Shown here: positions 1 through 9,188 of the stretch, one piece after another
Layout of the letters: every line of letters begins with the position of its first letter
Numbering within the stretch: position 1 is the first letter of the stretch
Assembly: GCF_013374095.1 (NCBI RefSeq)
Contig: NZ_AP022672.1
Location: 2,807,501 to 2,871,500, forward strand
Length of the DNA stretch: 64,000 nucleotides
DNA from: Sphingomonas sp. HMP6
GTDB lineage: Bacteria > Pseudomonadota > Alphaproteobacteria > Sphingomonadales > Sphingomonadaceae
Reading direction: 5' to 3'
Translations under genes and position numbers: made by a program
Notes under the pieces: generated by a model
The model's input: the letters and a program-made list of their open reading frames with translations, nothing else
Told to the model about the DNA's origin: nothing
Databases searched by the model: none

Positions 1-173
1 TCGCACGGGTCGAGGGTTCCGTGCTCGAGGAATTGGTGATCACCGATTCGATCGGCAGCCATGAGGTAATCGATGCCGCGAAGAAGATCCGCCACCTGAC
101 GATCGCCCCGCTGCTCGCCGAGGCGATCCGTCGCATTGCGGATGAGAGTTCGGTATCGAGCCTGTTCGATTGA
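1..173 (+). CDS. prs: Ribose-phosphate pyrophosphokinase, C-terminal end (partial)
   Basis: The window opens inside an open frame (codons begin at base 3) that encodes about 56 residues ending in DESSVSSLFD and a TGA stop. The stretch with LVITDSI, then KIRHLTIAPLLAEAIRRIADE and the SSLF tail is the characteristic C-terminus of PRPP synthetase, which makes phosphoribosyl pyrophosphate from ribose-5-phosphate and ATP in the cytoplasm. The substrate-binding and catalytic parts lie upstream of the window. It converges on crtZ across a repeat-containing spacer. Identification rests on the conserved C-terminal motif only. Confidence 0.9.
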   Translation, partial: ARVEGSVLEELVITDSIGSHEVIDAAKKIRHLTIAPLLAEAIRRIADESSVSSLFD

Positions 174-244
174 GCGTCGGCGCGGGCCGAAAGCCGCAAA
201 AGGTTGCTAGAGCGGGCTGACGTTAGCTTGATCCACTCCCCAAT

Positions 245-333
245 CCGTTCGTGCTGAGCTTGTCGAAGCACCCGTGCAACACGCCAGCCTTTGCTTGTTG
301 CACGGGCCCTTCGACAAGCTCAGGGCGAACGGG
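245..333. repeat. Palindromic intergenic repeat, family A (copy 1)
   Basis: The left arm at 246-270 contains GTGCTGAGCTTGTCGAAGCA and the right arm at 308-333 contains CCTTCGACAAGCTCAGGGCG, so the arms are near-perfect inverted repeats. An inner 10-bp stem also pairs exactly (271-280 with 297-306). The copy lies between the convergent ends of prs and crtZ. Related copies occur at 37720-37807, 43879-43969 and 55941-56023. Palindromes of this kind are common between genes in sphingomonads. A role in mRNA 3'-end stability or termination is inference. Confidence 0.85.
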
Positions 334-354
334 TCATGCTAATGTCATCCTGCT

Positions 355-885
355 CTAAACCCGCTCTACCACGCGTCCCGATCCGTCCTGCGCGCCCGCC
401 GCGCGCACACCGTCCAGCCCGCGGCGCTTCAATTCGGCCTTGAGCGCCTCGGGCTTCGGCGCATAAATGAAGCCGAAGCTGACCGTGCCATGCTTGGTGC
501 TGACGACATGGTGCAGCCGATGCGCCTGCACGATGCGCTTCATATAGCTCCAGCGCGGGACATAGCCGCTTTCGACCCGGCGGTGGACGATCACGTCGTG
601 GAACCCGAGATAGATCGCGCCATAGCCAGCGATTCCGGCGCCGATCCAGGTCGCCCAATCGCCGGTCGTGCCGCTCGTCCCCAGGATCAGCAGGACGATC
701 GACGGCAGCGCGAAAATCACGAAATACCAGTCGTTCAGCTCCCAGAAGCCGGTGCGCGGGCGGTGGTGGCTTTCGTGCAGGAACCAGCCGAAGCCGTGCA
801 TCACCCAGCGGTGGACGACATAGGCGAAGATTTCCATCCCCAGGATGGTCGCGAAAAAGGTCAGCAGGCCGGTTGTCCAGGACAT
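355..885 (-). CDS. crtZ: Beta-carotene 3-hydroxylase
   Basis: Encodes about 176 residues, the usual size for CrtZ. This di-iron membrane enzyme hydroxylates the beta-ionone rings of carotene to give zeaxanthin. All four histidine clusters of the fatty-acid hydroxylase superfamily are visible: HRWVMH, HESHH, HDVIVH and HRLHH, set among hydrophobic segments. The start was placed at the Met of MSWTTGLLTFF because the open frame upstream of it runs antisense into the neighbouring lipoprotein gene and lacks family character. The gene is divergent from that lipoprotein (28 bp apart). No other carotenoid gene is seen nearby, so it stands alone here. Confidence 0.9.
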   Translation of the reverse strand: MSWTTGLLTFFATILGMEIFAYVVHRWVMHGFGWFLHESHHRPRTGFWELNDWYFVIFALPSIVLLILGTSGTTGDWATWIGAGIAGYGAIYLGFHDVIVHRRVESGYVPRWSYMKRIVQAHRLHHVVSTKHGTVSFGFIYAPKPEALKAELKRRGLDGVRAAGAQDGSGRVVERV

Positions 886-913
886 GCTGCCGATATAGCA
901 TCGCGGCCACGAT

Positions 914-1216
914 ATGCGACCCTTCTTCGTCCTTTTTGCGTGTGCTGCGCTGGCGGCCTGTTCGACGCCAGAGACCTTGACGCGCTCCGGCTTGGTCAGC
1001 GCCGGAATCCCCAAGCCGATCGCCGCGTGCATGGCGGGGCGGATGGTGGATCGGCTGTCGATCCTGCAATTGCGGCGGCTGTCGGGGCTCGGCAAGGCCG
1101 ACCGGTCGCGCGACCTCGATCAGTTCCTCTACCGCGTGCGATCACTGCGTGACCCGGAGATCATCGCGGTGACCGGGTCTTCGGCGGCGCTGTGTGCCAG
1201 CGGGATCGCACGCTGA
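914..1216 (+). CDS. Small putative lipoprotein of unknown function
   Basis: Encodes 100 residues. The N-terminus [17 protein letters not shown] is a lipoprotein signal peptide with a lipobox ending in Cys16, so the product is probably anchored in the envelope. The rest is mostly helical-looking and has two further cysteines, one in PIAACMAG and one near the C-terminus. No recognised domain. The gene is divergent from crtZ and lies 70 bp upstream of sucC in the same direction. Confidence 0.65.
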   Translation: MRPFFVLFACAALAACSTPETLTRSGLVSAGIPKPIAACMAGRMVDRLSILQLRRLSGLGKADRSRDLDQFLYRVRSLRDPEIIAVTGSSAALCASGIAR

Positions 1217-1286
1217 GGGGGTGGATTCGCAGGGCCCGCTGTGCTTAAGGCCTGCGCATCCCCATCTCTGGCAAAGGCCCCGCCCC

Positions 1287-2486
1287 ATGAACATCCATGA
1301 ATATCAGGCGAAGGAAGTGCTGGCGAAATTCGGTGTTCCGGTGCCCGCAGGCTTTGCCGCGCTGACCGTCGACGAAGCCGTTGCCGCCGCCGCAAAGCTG
1401 CCCGGACCGCTCTATGTCGTGAAAGCGCAAATCCACGCCGGCGGGCGCGGCAAGGGCAAGTTCAAGGAACTCGGCCCTGATGCCAAGGGCGGCGTCCGCC
1501 TCGCGCGCAGTGCCGACGAAGTCCGCGCCGCAGCGACCGACATGCTCGGCAACACGCTGGTGACGATTCAGACCGGCGAGCATGGCAAGCAGGTCAACCG
1601 CCTGTACGTCACCGACGGCGTCGATATCGCCAAGGAATTCTACCTCGCGTTGCTCGTCAACCGCGCCACTGGCCGCGTGTCGATGGTCGCCTCGACCGAG
1701 GGCGGGATGGACATCGAAACCGTCGCGCATGACACGCCCGAGAAGATTCATTCGATCGACATCGATTGCGCGACTGGCTTCCAGCCACATCATGGCCGCG
1801 CCGTTGCCGCAGCCCTCGAACTGTCGGGCGATCTCGCCAAGCAAGCGGCGAACGTCGCGGCGAAGCTGTACGACGCCTTCCTCGGCACCGATGCAGAGCA
1901 GATCGAGATCAACCCGCTCGCCGTGACCGATGACGGCAAGCTGATGGTGCTCGACGCCAAGGTCGCCTTCGACGGCAATGCGATGTTCCGCCACAAGGAT
2001 CTGATGGAGTTGCGCGACGAGACCGAAGAGGATCCGGCCGAGCTCGAAGCGTCGAAGTACGACCTCGCCTACATCAAGCTCGACGGCGACATCGGCTGCA
2101 TGGTCAATGGCGCGGGTCTGGCGATGGCGACGATGGACATCATCAAGCTGAACGGCATGTTCCCCGCGAACTTCCTCGACGTCGGCGGTGGCGCCTCGAA
2201 GGAGAAGGTGACCGCGGCGTTCAAGATCATCCTTGCCGATCCGAACGTGAAGGGCATCCTCGTTAACATCTTCGGCGGGATCATGAAGTGCGACATCATC
2301 GCCGAGGGTATCGTTGCCGCGGCGAAGGAAGTGAATTTGAGCGTGCCGCTTGTCGTTCGGCTCGAGGGCACCAATGTTCAGCAGGGCAAGGACATCCTCG
2401 CCAATTCGGGCCTCGCGATCGTTCCGGCGAACGATCTGGGCGATGCCGCGAGGAAGATCGTCGCCGAGGTAAAAGCGGCCGCTTGA
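1287..2486 (+). CDS. sucC: Succinyl-CoA ligase (ADP-forming), beta subunit
   Basis: Encodes 399 residues starting [20 protein letters not shown], the standard SucC N-terminus. The ATP-grasp region follows ([14 protein letters not shown]), and the C-terminal part carries [16 protein letters not shown] and [13 protein letters not shown], both typical. SucC provides nucleotide binding in the TCA-cycle step that turns succinyl-CoA into succinate with ATP formation. The start was set at this ATG and not at upstream in-frame codons, because [10 protein letters not shown] is the family start. Its partner sucD is not adjacent. etfB and etfA follow 46 bp downstream on the same strand. Confidence 0.97.
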   Translation: MNIHEYQAKEVLAKFGVPVPAGFAALTVDEAVAAAAKLPGPLYVVKAQIHAGGRGKGKFKELGPDAKGGVRLARSADEVRAAATDMLGNTLVTIQTGEHGKQVNRLYVTDGVDIAKEFYLALLVNRATGRVSMVASTEGGMDIETVAHDTPEKIHSIDIDCATGFQPHHGRAVAAALELSGDLAKQAANVAAKLYDAFLGTDAEQIEINPLAVTDDGKLMVLDAKVAFDGNAMFRHKDLMELRDETEEDPAELEASKYDLAYIKLDGDIGCMVNGAGLAMATMDIIKLNGMFPANFLDVGGGASKEKVTAAFKIILADPNVKGILVNIFGGIMKCDIIAEGIVAAAKEVNLSVPLVVRLEGTNVQQGKDILANSGLAIVPANDLGDAARKIVAEVKAAA

Positions 2487-2532
2487 GCGCTTTCCTCCCC
2501 AGGAGCGCGACAGGACGAACGGAGAGTTTGCA

Positions 2533-3279
2533 ATGAAGGTTATGGTCCCCGTCAAGCGCGTGCTTGACTATAACGTAAAGCCCCGTGTGAAAGCGGATGG
2601 GACGGGGGTCGATCTGGCCAACGTCAAGATGAGCATGAACCCGTTCGACGAGATCGCGGTCGAGGAAGCGATTCGCCTCAAGGATAAGGGCGTGACCGAG
2701 ATCGTGGTGGTCTCGATCGGCGAGCAGAAATCGCAGGAAACGCTGCGCACCGCGCTCGCCATGGGTGCCGACCGCGCGATTCTCGTCGTCAGCGAAGACA
2801 AGGTCGAGCCGCTCGGCGTCGCAAAGCTGCTCAAGGCGATCGTCGCGGAGGAAAAGCCCGATCTGATCATCCTCGGCAAGCAAGCGATCGACGATGACAA
2901 CAACCAGACCGGGCAAATGCTCGCCGGGTTGATGGGCGTCGGCCAGGCGACCTTCGCGTCCAAGGTCGAACTGACCGCCGACAGCGTCACCGTGACGCGC
3001 GAAGTCGATGGCGGGTCGGAGACCGAGACGCTCACGCTGCCCGCGATCATCACGGTCGATCTGCGCCTCAACGAACCGCGCTATGCCTCGCTGCCCAACA
3101 TCATGAAGGCAAAATCCAAGCCGATGGCGCAGAAAACGCCGGCCGATTACGGTGTCGATGTCGCACCGCGCCTCACCACGCTGAAGGTGGTCGAGCCGGC
3201 CAAGCGTTCGGCTGGCGTCAAGGTCGCCGATGTCGATGAACTCGTCGCAAAGCTCAAGGCAATGGGAGTTTCGAAGTGA
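2533..3279 (+). CDS. etfB: Electron transfer flavoprotein, beta subunit
   Basis: Encodes 248 residues starting [20 protein letters not shown]. It shows the conserved [12 protein letters not shown] segment and the AMP-binding/signature stretch [21 protein letters not shown]. EtfB forms a heterodimer with EtfA and carries electrons from acyl-CoA and other dehydrogenases to ETF:ubiquinone oxidoreductase. A good ribosome binding site (ACGGAGAG) lies just upstream. The stop overlaps the etfA start by 4 bases (GTGA), so the two subunits are translationally coupled. Confidence 0.97.
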   Translation: MKVMVPVKRVLDYNVKPRVKADGTGVDLANVKMSMNPFDEIAVEEAIRLKDKGVTEIVVVSIGEQKSQETLRTALAMGADRAILVVSEDKVEPLGVAKLLKAIVAEEKPDLIILGKQAIDDDNNQTGQMLAGLMGVGQATFASKVELTADSVTVTREVDGGSETETLTLPAIITVDLRLNEPRYASLPNIMKAKSKPMAQKTPADYGVDVAPRLTTLKVVEPAKRSAGVKVADVDELVAKLKAMGVSK

Positions 3280-4205
3280 AGACGCTCGTCTGGGTCGAAC
3301 ATGACGGCGCCACCGTCAAGGATGCCACGCTCGCCGTGGTCACCGCCGCCTCGCAACTGGGCGAGGTCCATTTGCTCGTCGCGGGGCAAGGCGTGGACGG
3401 CGTCGCTGCCGAAGCCGCCAAGATCGCGGGCGTCGGCAAGGTGTATGTCGCCGATGAGGCCGCTTACGCCCATGCATTGGCCGAGAATGTCGCGCCGCTG
3501 ATCGCCGGGCTGATGGCTGATCATGACGCGTTCCTCGCGCCTGCTACCACCAACGGCAAGAACATCGCGCCGCGCGTCGCCGCCTTGCTCGACGTGATGC
3601 AGATTTCGGACATCCTCTCGGTCGAGAGCGAAGACACGTTCACGCGGCCGATCTATGCCGGCAATGCGATCGCGACGGTGCAGACCAAGGACGCCAAGAA
3701 GGTCATCACCGTGCGCGGCACGGCCTTCGCCAAGGCGGCGACTGAGGGTGGTTCGGGCACGATCGAGGCCGTCGCCACGACGGGTGACGCTGGGCTGTCG
3801 ACCTATGTCGGCTCAGAAATCGCCAAGTCGGAGCGGCCCGAACTGACCTCGGCCAAGATCATCGTGTCGGGCGGCCGTGCGCTGGGTTCGGACGAGCAGT
3901 TCCACGCGATCATCGATCCGCTTGCCGATAAGCTCGGCGCAGGCGTCGGCGCAAGCCGCGCTGCGGTCGATGCCGGCTATGCCCCGAACGACTATCAGGT
4001 TGGCCAGACCGGCAAGATCGTCGCCCCGGAAGTGTATGTTGCGGTCGGCATTTCGGGCGCGATCCAGCATCTCGCGGGGATGAAGGACAGCAAGACGATC
4101 ATCGCCATCAACAAGGACGAGGACGCGCCAATCTTCCAGGTCGCGGATTACGGGTTGGTGGGTGATCTGTTCAAGCTGGTGCCGGAACTCACTGGAAAAT
4201 TGTAA
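3276..4205 (+). CDS. etfA: Electron transfer flavoprotein, alpha subunit
   Basis: Encodes 309 residues from a GTG start that overlaps the etfB stop. The C-terminal FAD-binding domain is clear: [12 protein letters not shown], then [26 protein letters not shown] and [10 protein letters not shown]. It binds the FAD that shuttles electrons to the respiratory chain. Length is normal for the family. The gene ends at a stem-loop followed by a T-rich tract (4223-4249), so sucC-etfB-etfA is likely one transcription unit. Confidence 0.97.
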   Translation: MKTLVWVEHDGATVKDATLAVVTAASQLGEVHLLVAGQGVDGVAAEAAKIAGVGKVYVADEAAYAHALAENVAPLIAGLMADHDAFLAPATTNGKNIAPRVAALLDVMQISDILSVESEDTFTRPIYAGNAIATVQTKDAKKVITVRGTAFAKAATEGGSGTIEAVATTGDAGLSTYVGSEIAKSERPELTSAKIIVSGGRALGSDEQFHAIIDPLADKLGAGVGASRAAVDAGYAPNDYQVGQTGKIVAPEVYVAVGISGAIQHLAGMKDSKTIIAINKDEDAPIFQVADYGLVGDLFKLVPELTGKL

Positions 4206-4222
4206 GACCTCAGCAATGACGA

Positions 4223-4249
4223 TGCCGGCGCCCCCAGCGGGCGTCGGCA
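4223..4249 (+). terminator. Rho-independent terminator after etfA
   Basis: An 11-bp GC-rich stem (4223-4233 with 4239-4249, one G-T pair) with a 5-base loop starts 17 bases after the etfA stop. It is followed by the T-rich run TTAAATCTTTTGTTTTG. Structure and position fit an intrinsic terminator for the sucC-etfBA unit. Confidence 0.75.
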
Positions 4250-4302
4250 GTTAAATCTTTTGTTTTGATTGCGGTTGTCGATTTCTAACGCAAGTATGGC
4301 GC

Positions 4303-5196
4303 ATGGCTAACGGCGTTTTTATCCACCGCGAAGACTCGATTTATCGCGACACACCGGCTGTTCGATATCATTTTCCGAAGCCATATCTTGACCGAGTTCG
4401 CGCCTGCGTCGGAGACTGGATCGTCTATTACGAGCCGGTGAAGGTTCGCGAAACCCGGGGTTATTGGGCCGTCGCGCGAGTCCAGACCGTGATGGCCGAT
4501 CCCGAGCAGTCCAACATGTTCTACGCGCTGATTGAGCCGGGCAGCTTTCTTCAGTTCACGGACCCGGTTCCCTTTATCGAAAAGGATGGCCCTGTTGAGC
4601 GCGGCCTCCTTAATGATTTCGGCAAGCTCTCGGGGCGGGCTCAGGCGGCTGTTAGGCCCCTTTCGCAGCAGGATTTTATCCGGATCGTAAATGCCGGCTT
4701 GCCCGATGCTGACCTACTTCCCCGCATTGACCCCCCTTCTGATGCAACAAGGCTGAGAGAAGATCGGCTTGGTTACGATCTGGGTGAGCGTACGCGGGTA
4801 GCGCAACTCACGTTACGGCCACTGCGCGACCGTGCCTTCCGCAAGTCTGTCCTGAATGCATATGGGGAACGCTGTGCGCTAACCGGCCTCAAGCTAATTA
4901 ACGGTGGTGGCCGAGCTGAAGTCGAGGCGGCGCATATCCGATCAGTCGAAGCAAACGGCCCAGATTTGGTTGCAAACGGCCTCGCGTTGTCGGGCACCGT
5001 TCATTGGATGTTCGATCGTGGGCTAATCACGCTCACCGATGATCTCTCGATCCGCGTCTCGAGTCACGTTAATGATCGCAACGGGGTAGCGGCCCTGCTC
5101 AATAAGGATGGGAAAGCTCGGATGCCCGTCCGCGCAGGGGATCGACCGCACCCGATTTTTCTCGAATGGCACCGCGACACATGCTTCAAAGCATAA
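4303..5196 (+). CDS. HNH endonuclease family protein (putative restriction-type nuclease)
   Basis: Encodes 297 residues. The C-terminal part (about 185-297) looks like an HNH_2-type nuclease fold: FRKSVLNAYGERCALTG, then AHIRSVEANGPD, NGLALSGTVHWMFDRG and ITLTDD. The AHI and VHWMFDRG motifs supply the usual metal-binding histidines. The first ~110 residues (YHFPKPYLDRVRACVGDWIVYYEP) resemble the small modified-base or PUA-like readers often fused to such nucleases. The gene stands alone after the etfA terminator. By eye its codon use is less GC-rich than its neighbours', which suggests acquisition. A role in DNA restriction or phage defence is inference; no methylase is adjacent. Confidence 0.8.
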   Translation: MANGVFIHREDSIYRDTPAVRYHFPKPYLDRVRACVGDWIVYYEPVKVRETRGYWAVARVQTVMADPEQSNMFYALIEPGSFLQFTDPVPFIEKDGPVERGLLNDFGKLSGRAQAAVRPLSQQDFIRIVNAGLPDADLLPRIDPPSDATRLREDRLGYDLGERTRVAQLTLRPLRDRAFRKSVLNAYGERCALTGLKLINGGGRAEVEAAHIRSVEANGPDLVANGLALSGTVHWMFDRGLITLTDDLSIRVSSHVNDRNGVAALLNKDGKARMPVRAGDRPHPIFLEWHRDTCFKA

Positions 5197-5272
5197 GGCG
5201 CACATGGGCCGCCCAAGGTTTCCCGTGCCGGCCTGAGCCGCGCCTTAGCCCCTTTGCGCATGTCGGAGCGGG

Positions 5273-6280
5273 CTAAAACCCGCCCAGAAAACTCGCCACG
5301 TTCGCGCCCAAAGCATCGACGGCGTACCCGCCTTCCATCGCCACCACCGTCGGCCACCCACACGCCGTAATATCCGCCGCCAGCACCGCATAATCTGCAG
5401 TCGTCAGCTTGAAGTGCGAGATTGGGTCGCCCTCCCACGTATCCACGCCCAGGCTGACGATCAGCAGATCGGGCGCGAACCGAGCAATCGCCTCCAGCGC
5501 AGCACCCTGCGCGCGGCGGAACGGTTCCAGCCCTGACCCTTGCGGCAGCGGAAGGTTCAGCGTCGTCCCCAACCCGTCGCCCGCGCCCACTTCATCGGCA
5601 TGGCCCCAGTAGAAGGGGTAATCCGTCGCCGGATCGGCATGGATGCTGGCGTAGAACACGTCGCGGCGCTCCCAGAAGATGTCCTGCGTGCCATTGCCGT
5701 GGTGATAGTCGATGTCGAGAATCGCGACCCGCGCCCGACCTGCATCCAGCGCCGCCTGCGCGGCAATCGCGGCGGTGTTGAGGTAGCAATAGCCGCCAAG
5801 ATAATCCGCGCCCGCATGGTGCCCCGGCGGGCGGCACAAGGCGAAGGCGGCGCGCTCGCCACCCAGCACCGCTTGCGTCGCCGCCAGCACGCTCTGCGCG
5901 CTCCAATAGGCCGATCCCCATGTCTCCGCAGTCAGCGGGGTCGAGGCATCGAAGCTGTAACGCCCGATCAGCCCGTCGATCCGCTTGAGCTTAAGCGAAC
6001 GCCGTCCGACCACCGGCCAGACATAGCCCATCGCATCCCCCGGCCGCCCTGCCGCCGCCCAGCGTGCGGGCGCCTCCTGCAAAAACGCCAGATAGTCTAC
6101 AGTGTGGACGGCACGGATCGCCGCGTCGCCGTAGTCGACCGGCTCCTCCGCCCCGCCGATCGCGCGGACAATCATCTCGGCGCGCGACGGCGTTTCGGCA
6201 TGCGCGGAAAAGCCGCCATTGTGGAGTTCGGTCGCGGGGGCGTGCGCCAATTGCTGCGGCGAGAAGAAGCGCCGCATCAT
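5273..6280 (-). CDS. Histone deacetylase-like / acetylpolyamine amidohydrolase family protein
   Basis: Encodes about 335 residues. Zinc-deacetylase motifs are clear: CRPPGHHAG (catalytic His-His pair), DIDYHHGNGTQDIF (metal-binding Asp and His) and a C-terminal EGGY with the transition-state Tyr. Members remove acetyl groups from polyamines, small molecules or protein lysines, and the substrate cannot be told from sequence. The start at MMRRFFSP overlaps the nhaA stop by 4 bases (ATGA). It is the last gene of the lysK-nhaA-deacetylase unit. Confidence 0.9.
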   Translation of the reverse strand: MMRRFFSPQQLAHAPATELHNGGFSAHAETPSRAEMIVRAIGGAEEPVDYGDAAIRAVHTVDYLAFLQEAPARWAAAGRPGDAMGYVWPVVGRRSLKLKRIDGLIGRYSFDASTPLTAETWGSAYWSAQSVLAATQAVLGGERAAFALCRPPGHHAGADYLGGYCYLNTAAIAAQAALDAGRARVAILDIDYHHGNGTQDIFWERRDVFYASIHADPATDYPFYWGHADEVGAGDGLGTTLNLPLPQGSGLEPFRRAQGAALEAIARFAPDLLIVSLGVDTWEGDPISHFKLTTADYAVLAADITACGWPTVVAMEGGYAVDALGANVASFLGGF

Positions 6281-7539
6281 GCCGCCTCGGCCATCCGTTT
6301 CGTGCGCGGTGCGAAGCGCAACACCAGAAAGCCAGCTATGCCCGACAGGATCGATCCGCACAGCACGCCCAGCTTCACCTCGTCGACCAGTAAGGCATTG
6401 TCCGGAAACGCCAGCCCACCGATGAACAGGCTCATCGTAAAGCCGATCCCCGCAAGCAGCGACACGCCGTAGATCTGCAGCCAGCTCGCCCCACCCGGGC
6501 GCCGCGCAAGGCCAAGCCGCTCGGCCAGCGCAATGCTGCCGACGATCCCGATCTGCTTGCCCAGAAACAGCCCGAGCGTGATGCCCAGCACCAGCGGCTC
6601 GGCGAGCGAGGCGATGCTCGTGCCGACGAGCGACACCCCGGCATTGGCAAAGCCGAACAGCGGCACGATCAGGAAGGCGACATAAGGATGCAGCGCATGT
6701 TCGAGCCGGTGCAGCGGGGATTCGGCCGAATCCGGCGCGCCGGGCGATTTCGTGATCGGGATCAGGAACGCGGTCACCACCCCGGCGATTGTCGCATGGA
6801 CCCCCGACAGCAGCACCAGCAGCCATAGCACCACGAACCCGGCGAGATACGGCGCAAGCCGCTTCACCCCGCCACGGTTGAGCGCGTATAGTCCGCCTGC
6901 GACCGCCACCGCGCCCACCAGCGCAAGCACGTTGATATGGTCGGTATAGGCGACCGCGATGATCGCGACGGCCCCCATGTCATCGACGATCGCGACCGTC
7001 GTCAGGAACAGCTTCAGCGCAGGCGGCGCGCGCGAGCCGAGCAGCGCCAGCACCCCGATCGCAAAGGCGATATCGGTCGCCGCCGGGATCGCCCAGCCGC
7101 GCACCACCGCCGGATCGCCGCCTGCGACGCCGAGATAGATCAACGCCGGCACGATCATCCCCGCTGCCGCCGCAATGAACGGCAAGCGCCGCCGCTCCCA
7201 CGTGGCGAGCCGCCCATCGACGAACTCGCGTTTGATCTCCAGCCCGACAAGCAGGAAGAAAATCGCCATTAGCCCGTCATTGATCCACAAATGCACCGTC
7301 ATCGGGCCGAGCTGCTCGACCAGCACCGGACCGGTGGCGAAGTGGAGGAAATCGAAATAATCTTTGGCCAGCGCCGAATTGGCGGCGATCATCGCCAGCA
7401 CGGCGGCGGCGATCAGTACGATCCCGCCCGATGCCTCGTTGATCAGGAACTGCCGCGTCGCCGAACGCGCCCGGCGGATGATCGCGCGCGGCACCCGGGC
7501 CAGCGCGGCGATCGGCATTGGGGGTGTCGGTTCAGCCAT
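6277..7539 (-). CDS. nhaA: Na+/H+ antiporter NhaA
   Basis: Encodes about 420 residues with roughly eleven to twelve hydrophobic segments. The central TVAIVDDMGAVAIIA carries the paired aspartates that bind Na+ and H+. FLLVGLEIKREFVDG and IPAATDIAFAIGVLALLGSR are also standard NhaA motifs. It exports Na+ in exchange for protons at the inner membrane and serves in pH and salt homeostasis. The chosen start (MAEPTPPMPIAAL) overlaps the lysK stop by one base (TGATG), which suggests coupled translation. The N-terminal leader is somewhat longer than in the E. coli protein (388 residues). Confidence 0.95.
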   Translation of the reverse strand: MAEPTPPMPIAALARVPRAIIRRARSATRQFLINEASGGIVLIAAAVLAMIAANSALAKDYFDFLHFATGPVLVEQLGPMTVHLWINDGLMAIFFLLVGLEIKREFVDGRLATWERRRLPFIAAAAGMIVPALIYLGVAGGDPAVVRGWAIPAATDIAFAIGVLALLGSRAPPALKLFLTTVAIVDDMGAVAIIAVAYTDHINVLALVGAVAVAGGLYALNRGGVKRLAPYLAGFVVLWLLVLLSGVHATIAGVVTAFLIPITKSPGAPDSAESPLHRLEHALHPYVAFLIVPLFGFANAGVSLVGTSIASLAEPLVLGITLGLFLGKQIGIVGSIALAERLGLARRPGGASWLQIYGVSLLAGIGFTMSLFIGGLAFPDNALLVDEVKLGVLCGSILSGIAGFLVLRFAPRTKRMAEAA

Positions 7540-9116
7540 CAGTCCCCCAATGCCTCGGCAATCAGCGCGCGGGTATTGGCGATGCCGTACAGCGCGATGA
7601 AGCTGCCCATGCGCGGCCCTTGCGAGGACCCGAGCAGCGTTTCGTACAGCGCCCCGAACCACGCGCGTAACGGATCGAACCCGCCTTCGTTGCCGATTGC
7701 GTAGACGATGTTCTGCAAATTCACCGCAGACGCATCGGCGGGGGCAGCAGCAAGCTCGCGGTCGAGCCGTTCGAGTGCGGCAATTTCGATCCCCTCGGGC
7801 TTGCGGCGCTTGAGCGTCGGCGCGACATAATCGCGATTGTACGCCAGCGCATGGCCGATCAGCGCATCGAGCTCGGGGGTGATCTCGCCCGCGACGTAAT
7901 TGCTGAGATAGCCGCGCATCTGCTCCGCCGTCGCGCTCGCGCCGAGCACGCCCGCAAGGTTGAGCAGCAAGCCGAACGTCACCGGCGGCACGTCGGACGG
8001 CACCGCGCCATCATGGATATGGTGGACGGGATTGCCGAGCTTCTGCTCCACGGCAAGCGCCGCATAGGTGCCGCGGAACTGGAAATAGTCGTCCACCGCG
8101 CGCGGGATGACGCCGATGTGGAGCTGCTTGGCCTTTTTCGGTTCGCGGTACGCGAAGAAGGACAGGCTCTCCTGCGTGCCATACTCAAGCCATTGGTCGA
8201 GCGTCAGGCCATTGCCCTTCGACTTCGAAATCTTCTCGCCTTTCTCGTCGAGGAACATCTCGTAGATCAGCCCCTCGGGCGGGCGTCCGCCGAGCACGCG
8301 CGCGATCTTGCCCGATTGCACGCCGCTATCGATCAGATCCTTGCCGTACATCTCATAATCGACGCCGAGCGCGACCCAGCGCATCGCCCAATCGACCTTC
8401 CATTGCAGCTTGGCGTGGCCCCCCAGCACCGATTGCACGAGCACCTCGCCATCGCTGTCGGTGAAGCGGATCGTGCCAGCGTCCGCATCAACCACTTCGA
8501 CCGGCACTTGCAACACCCCGCCGGTCTTGGGGCTGATCGGCAGGATCGGCGAATAGGTCGCGGCGCGCTCCTTGCGCAGCGTCGGCAGCATCACCCCCAT
8601 GATCGCCTGATAGTGGCGTAGTACGCCCTTCAGCGCATCATCGAACACGCCCGCCTCATATTGCGAGGCGGAGGAAATGAACTCGTATTCGAAGCCGAAG
8701 CGATCGAGAAAGTCGCGCAGCATCGCATTGTTGTGCGCGGCAAAACTCTCATACTTCTCGAACGGATCGGGAATGCGGCTGAGCGGCTTGCCGAGATGCG
8801 TCGCCAGCATCGCCTGGTTGGGTACGTTGTCCGGCACTTTCCGCAACCCGTCCATATCGTCGCTGAACTCGATCAGCCGCGTCGGCGCATCGGACAGCGT
8901 CTGGAAGGCATGGCGCACCATCGTCGTACGCAGCACTTCGTTGAACGTGCCGATATGCGGCAGCCCCGACGGGCCATAGCCGGTCTCGAAGATGATCGGT
9001 GCGGGCTGCCCGTCCCTCGCGGGTTTCCCCTCCGGATAGCGCTTGAGCAACTTGCGCGCCTCTTCATAAGGCCAGGCTTTGGAATCGAGAGCGGCGGTGC
9101 GGAAATCGGTGGTCAT
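7539..9116 (-). CDS. lysK: Lysyl-tRNA synthetase, class I
   Basis: Encodes 525 residues. Class I signatures are present: GPSGLPHIGTFNEV (HIGH-like, about residues 48-61) and KISKSKGN (KMSKS). It charges tRNA-Lys with lysine. Class I LysRS is typical of archaea and of many alphaproteobacteria, in contrast to the class II enzyme of most bacteria. It starts at MTTDFRTAALDSKAWPYEEARK and heads a minus-strand unit with nhaA and the deacetylase. Confidence 0.97.
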   Translation of the reverse strand: MTTDFRTAALDSKAWPYEEARKLLKRYPEGKPARDGQPAPIIFETGYGPSGLPHIGTFNEVLRTTMVRHAFQTLSDAPTRLIEFSDDMDGLRKVPDNVPNQAMLATHLGKPLSRIPDPFEKYESFAAHNNAMLRDFLDRFGFEYEFISSASQYEAGVFDDALKGVLRHYQAIMGVMLPTLRKERAATYSPILPISPKTGGVLQVPVEVVDADAGTIRFTDSDGEVLVQSVLGGHAKLQWKVDWAMRWVALGVDYEMYGKDLIDSGVQSGKIARVLGGRPPEGLIYEMFLDEKGEKISKSKGNGLTLDQWLEYGTQESLSFFAYREPKKAKQLHIGVIPRAVDDYFQFRGTYAALAVEQKLGNPVHHIHDGAVPSDVPPVTFGLLLNLAGVLGASATAEQMRGYLSNYVAGEITPELDALIGHALAYNRDYVAPTLKRRKPEGIEIAALERLDRELAAAPADASAVNLQNIVYAIGNEGGFDPLRAWFGALYETLLGSSQGPRMGSFIALYGIANTRALIAEALGD

Positions 9117-9188
9117 CGGGAGCGTCTAGCGCGGTGGGCGCGGTTCGTCACGGGTTGGGTTATACTAGGGGCAGAGCGAGTTCCGGTG

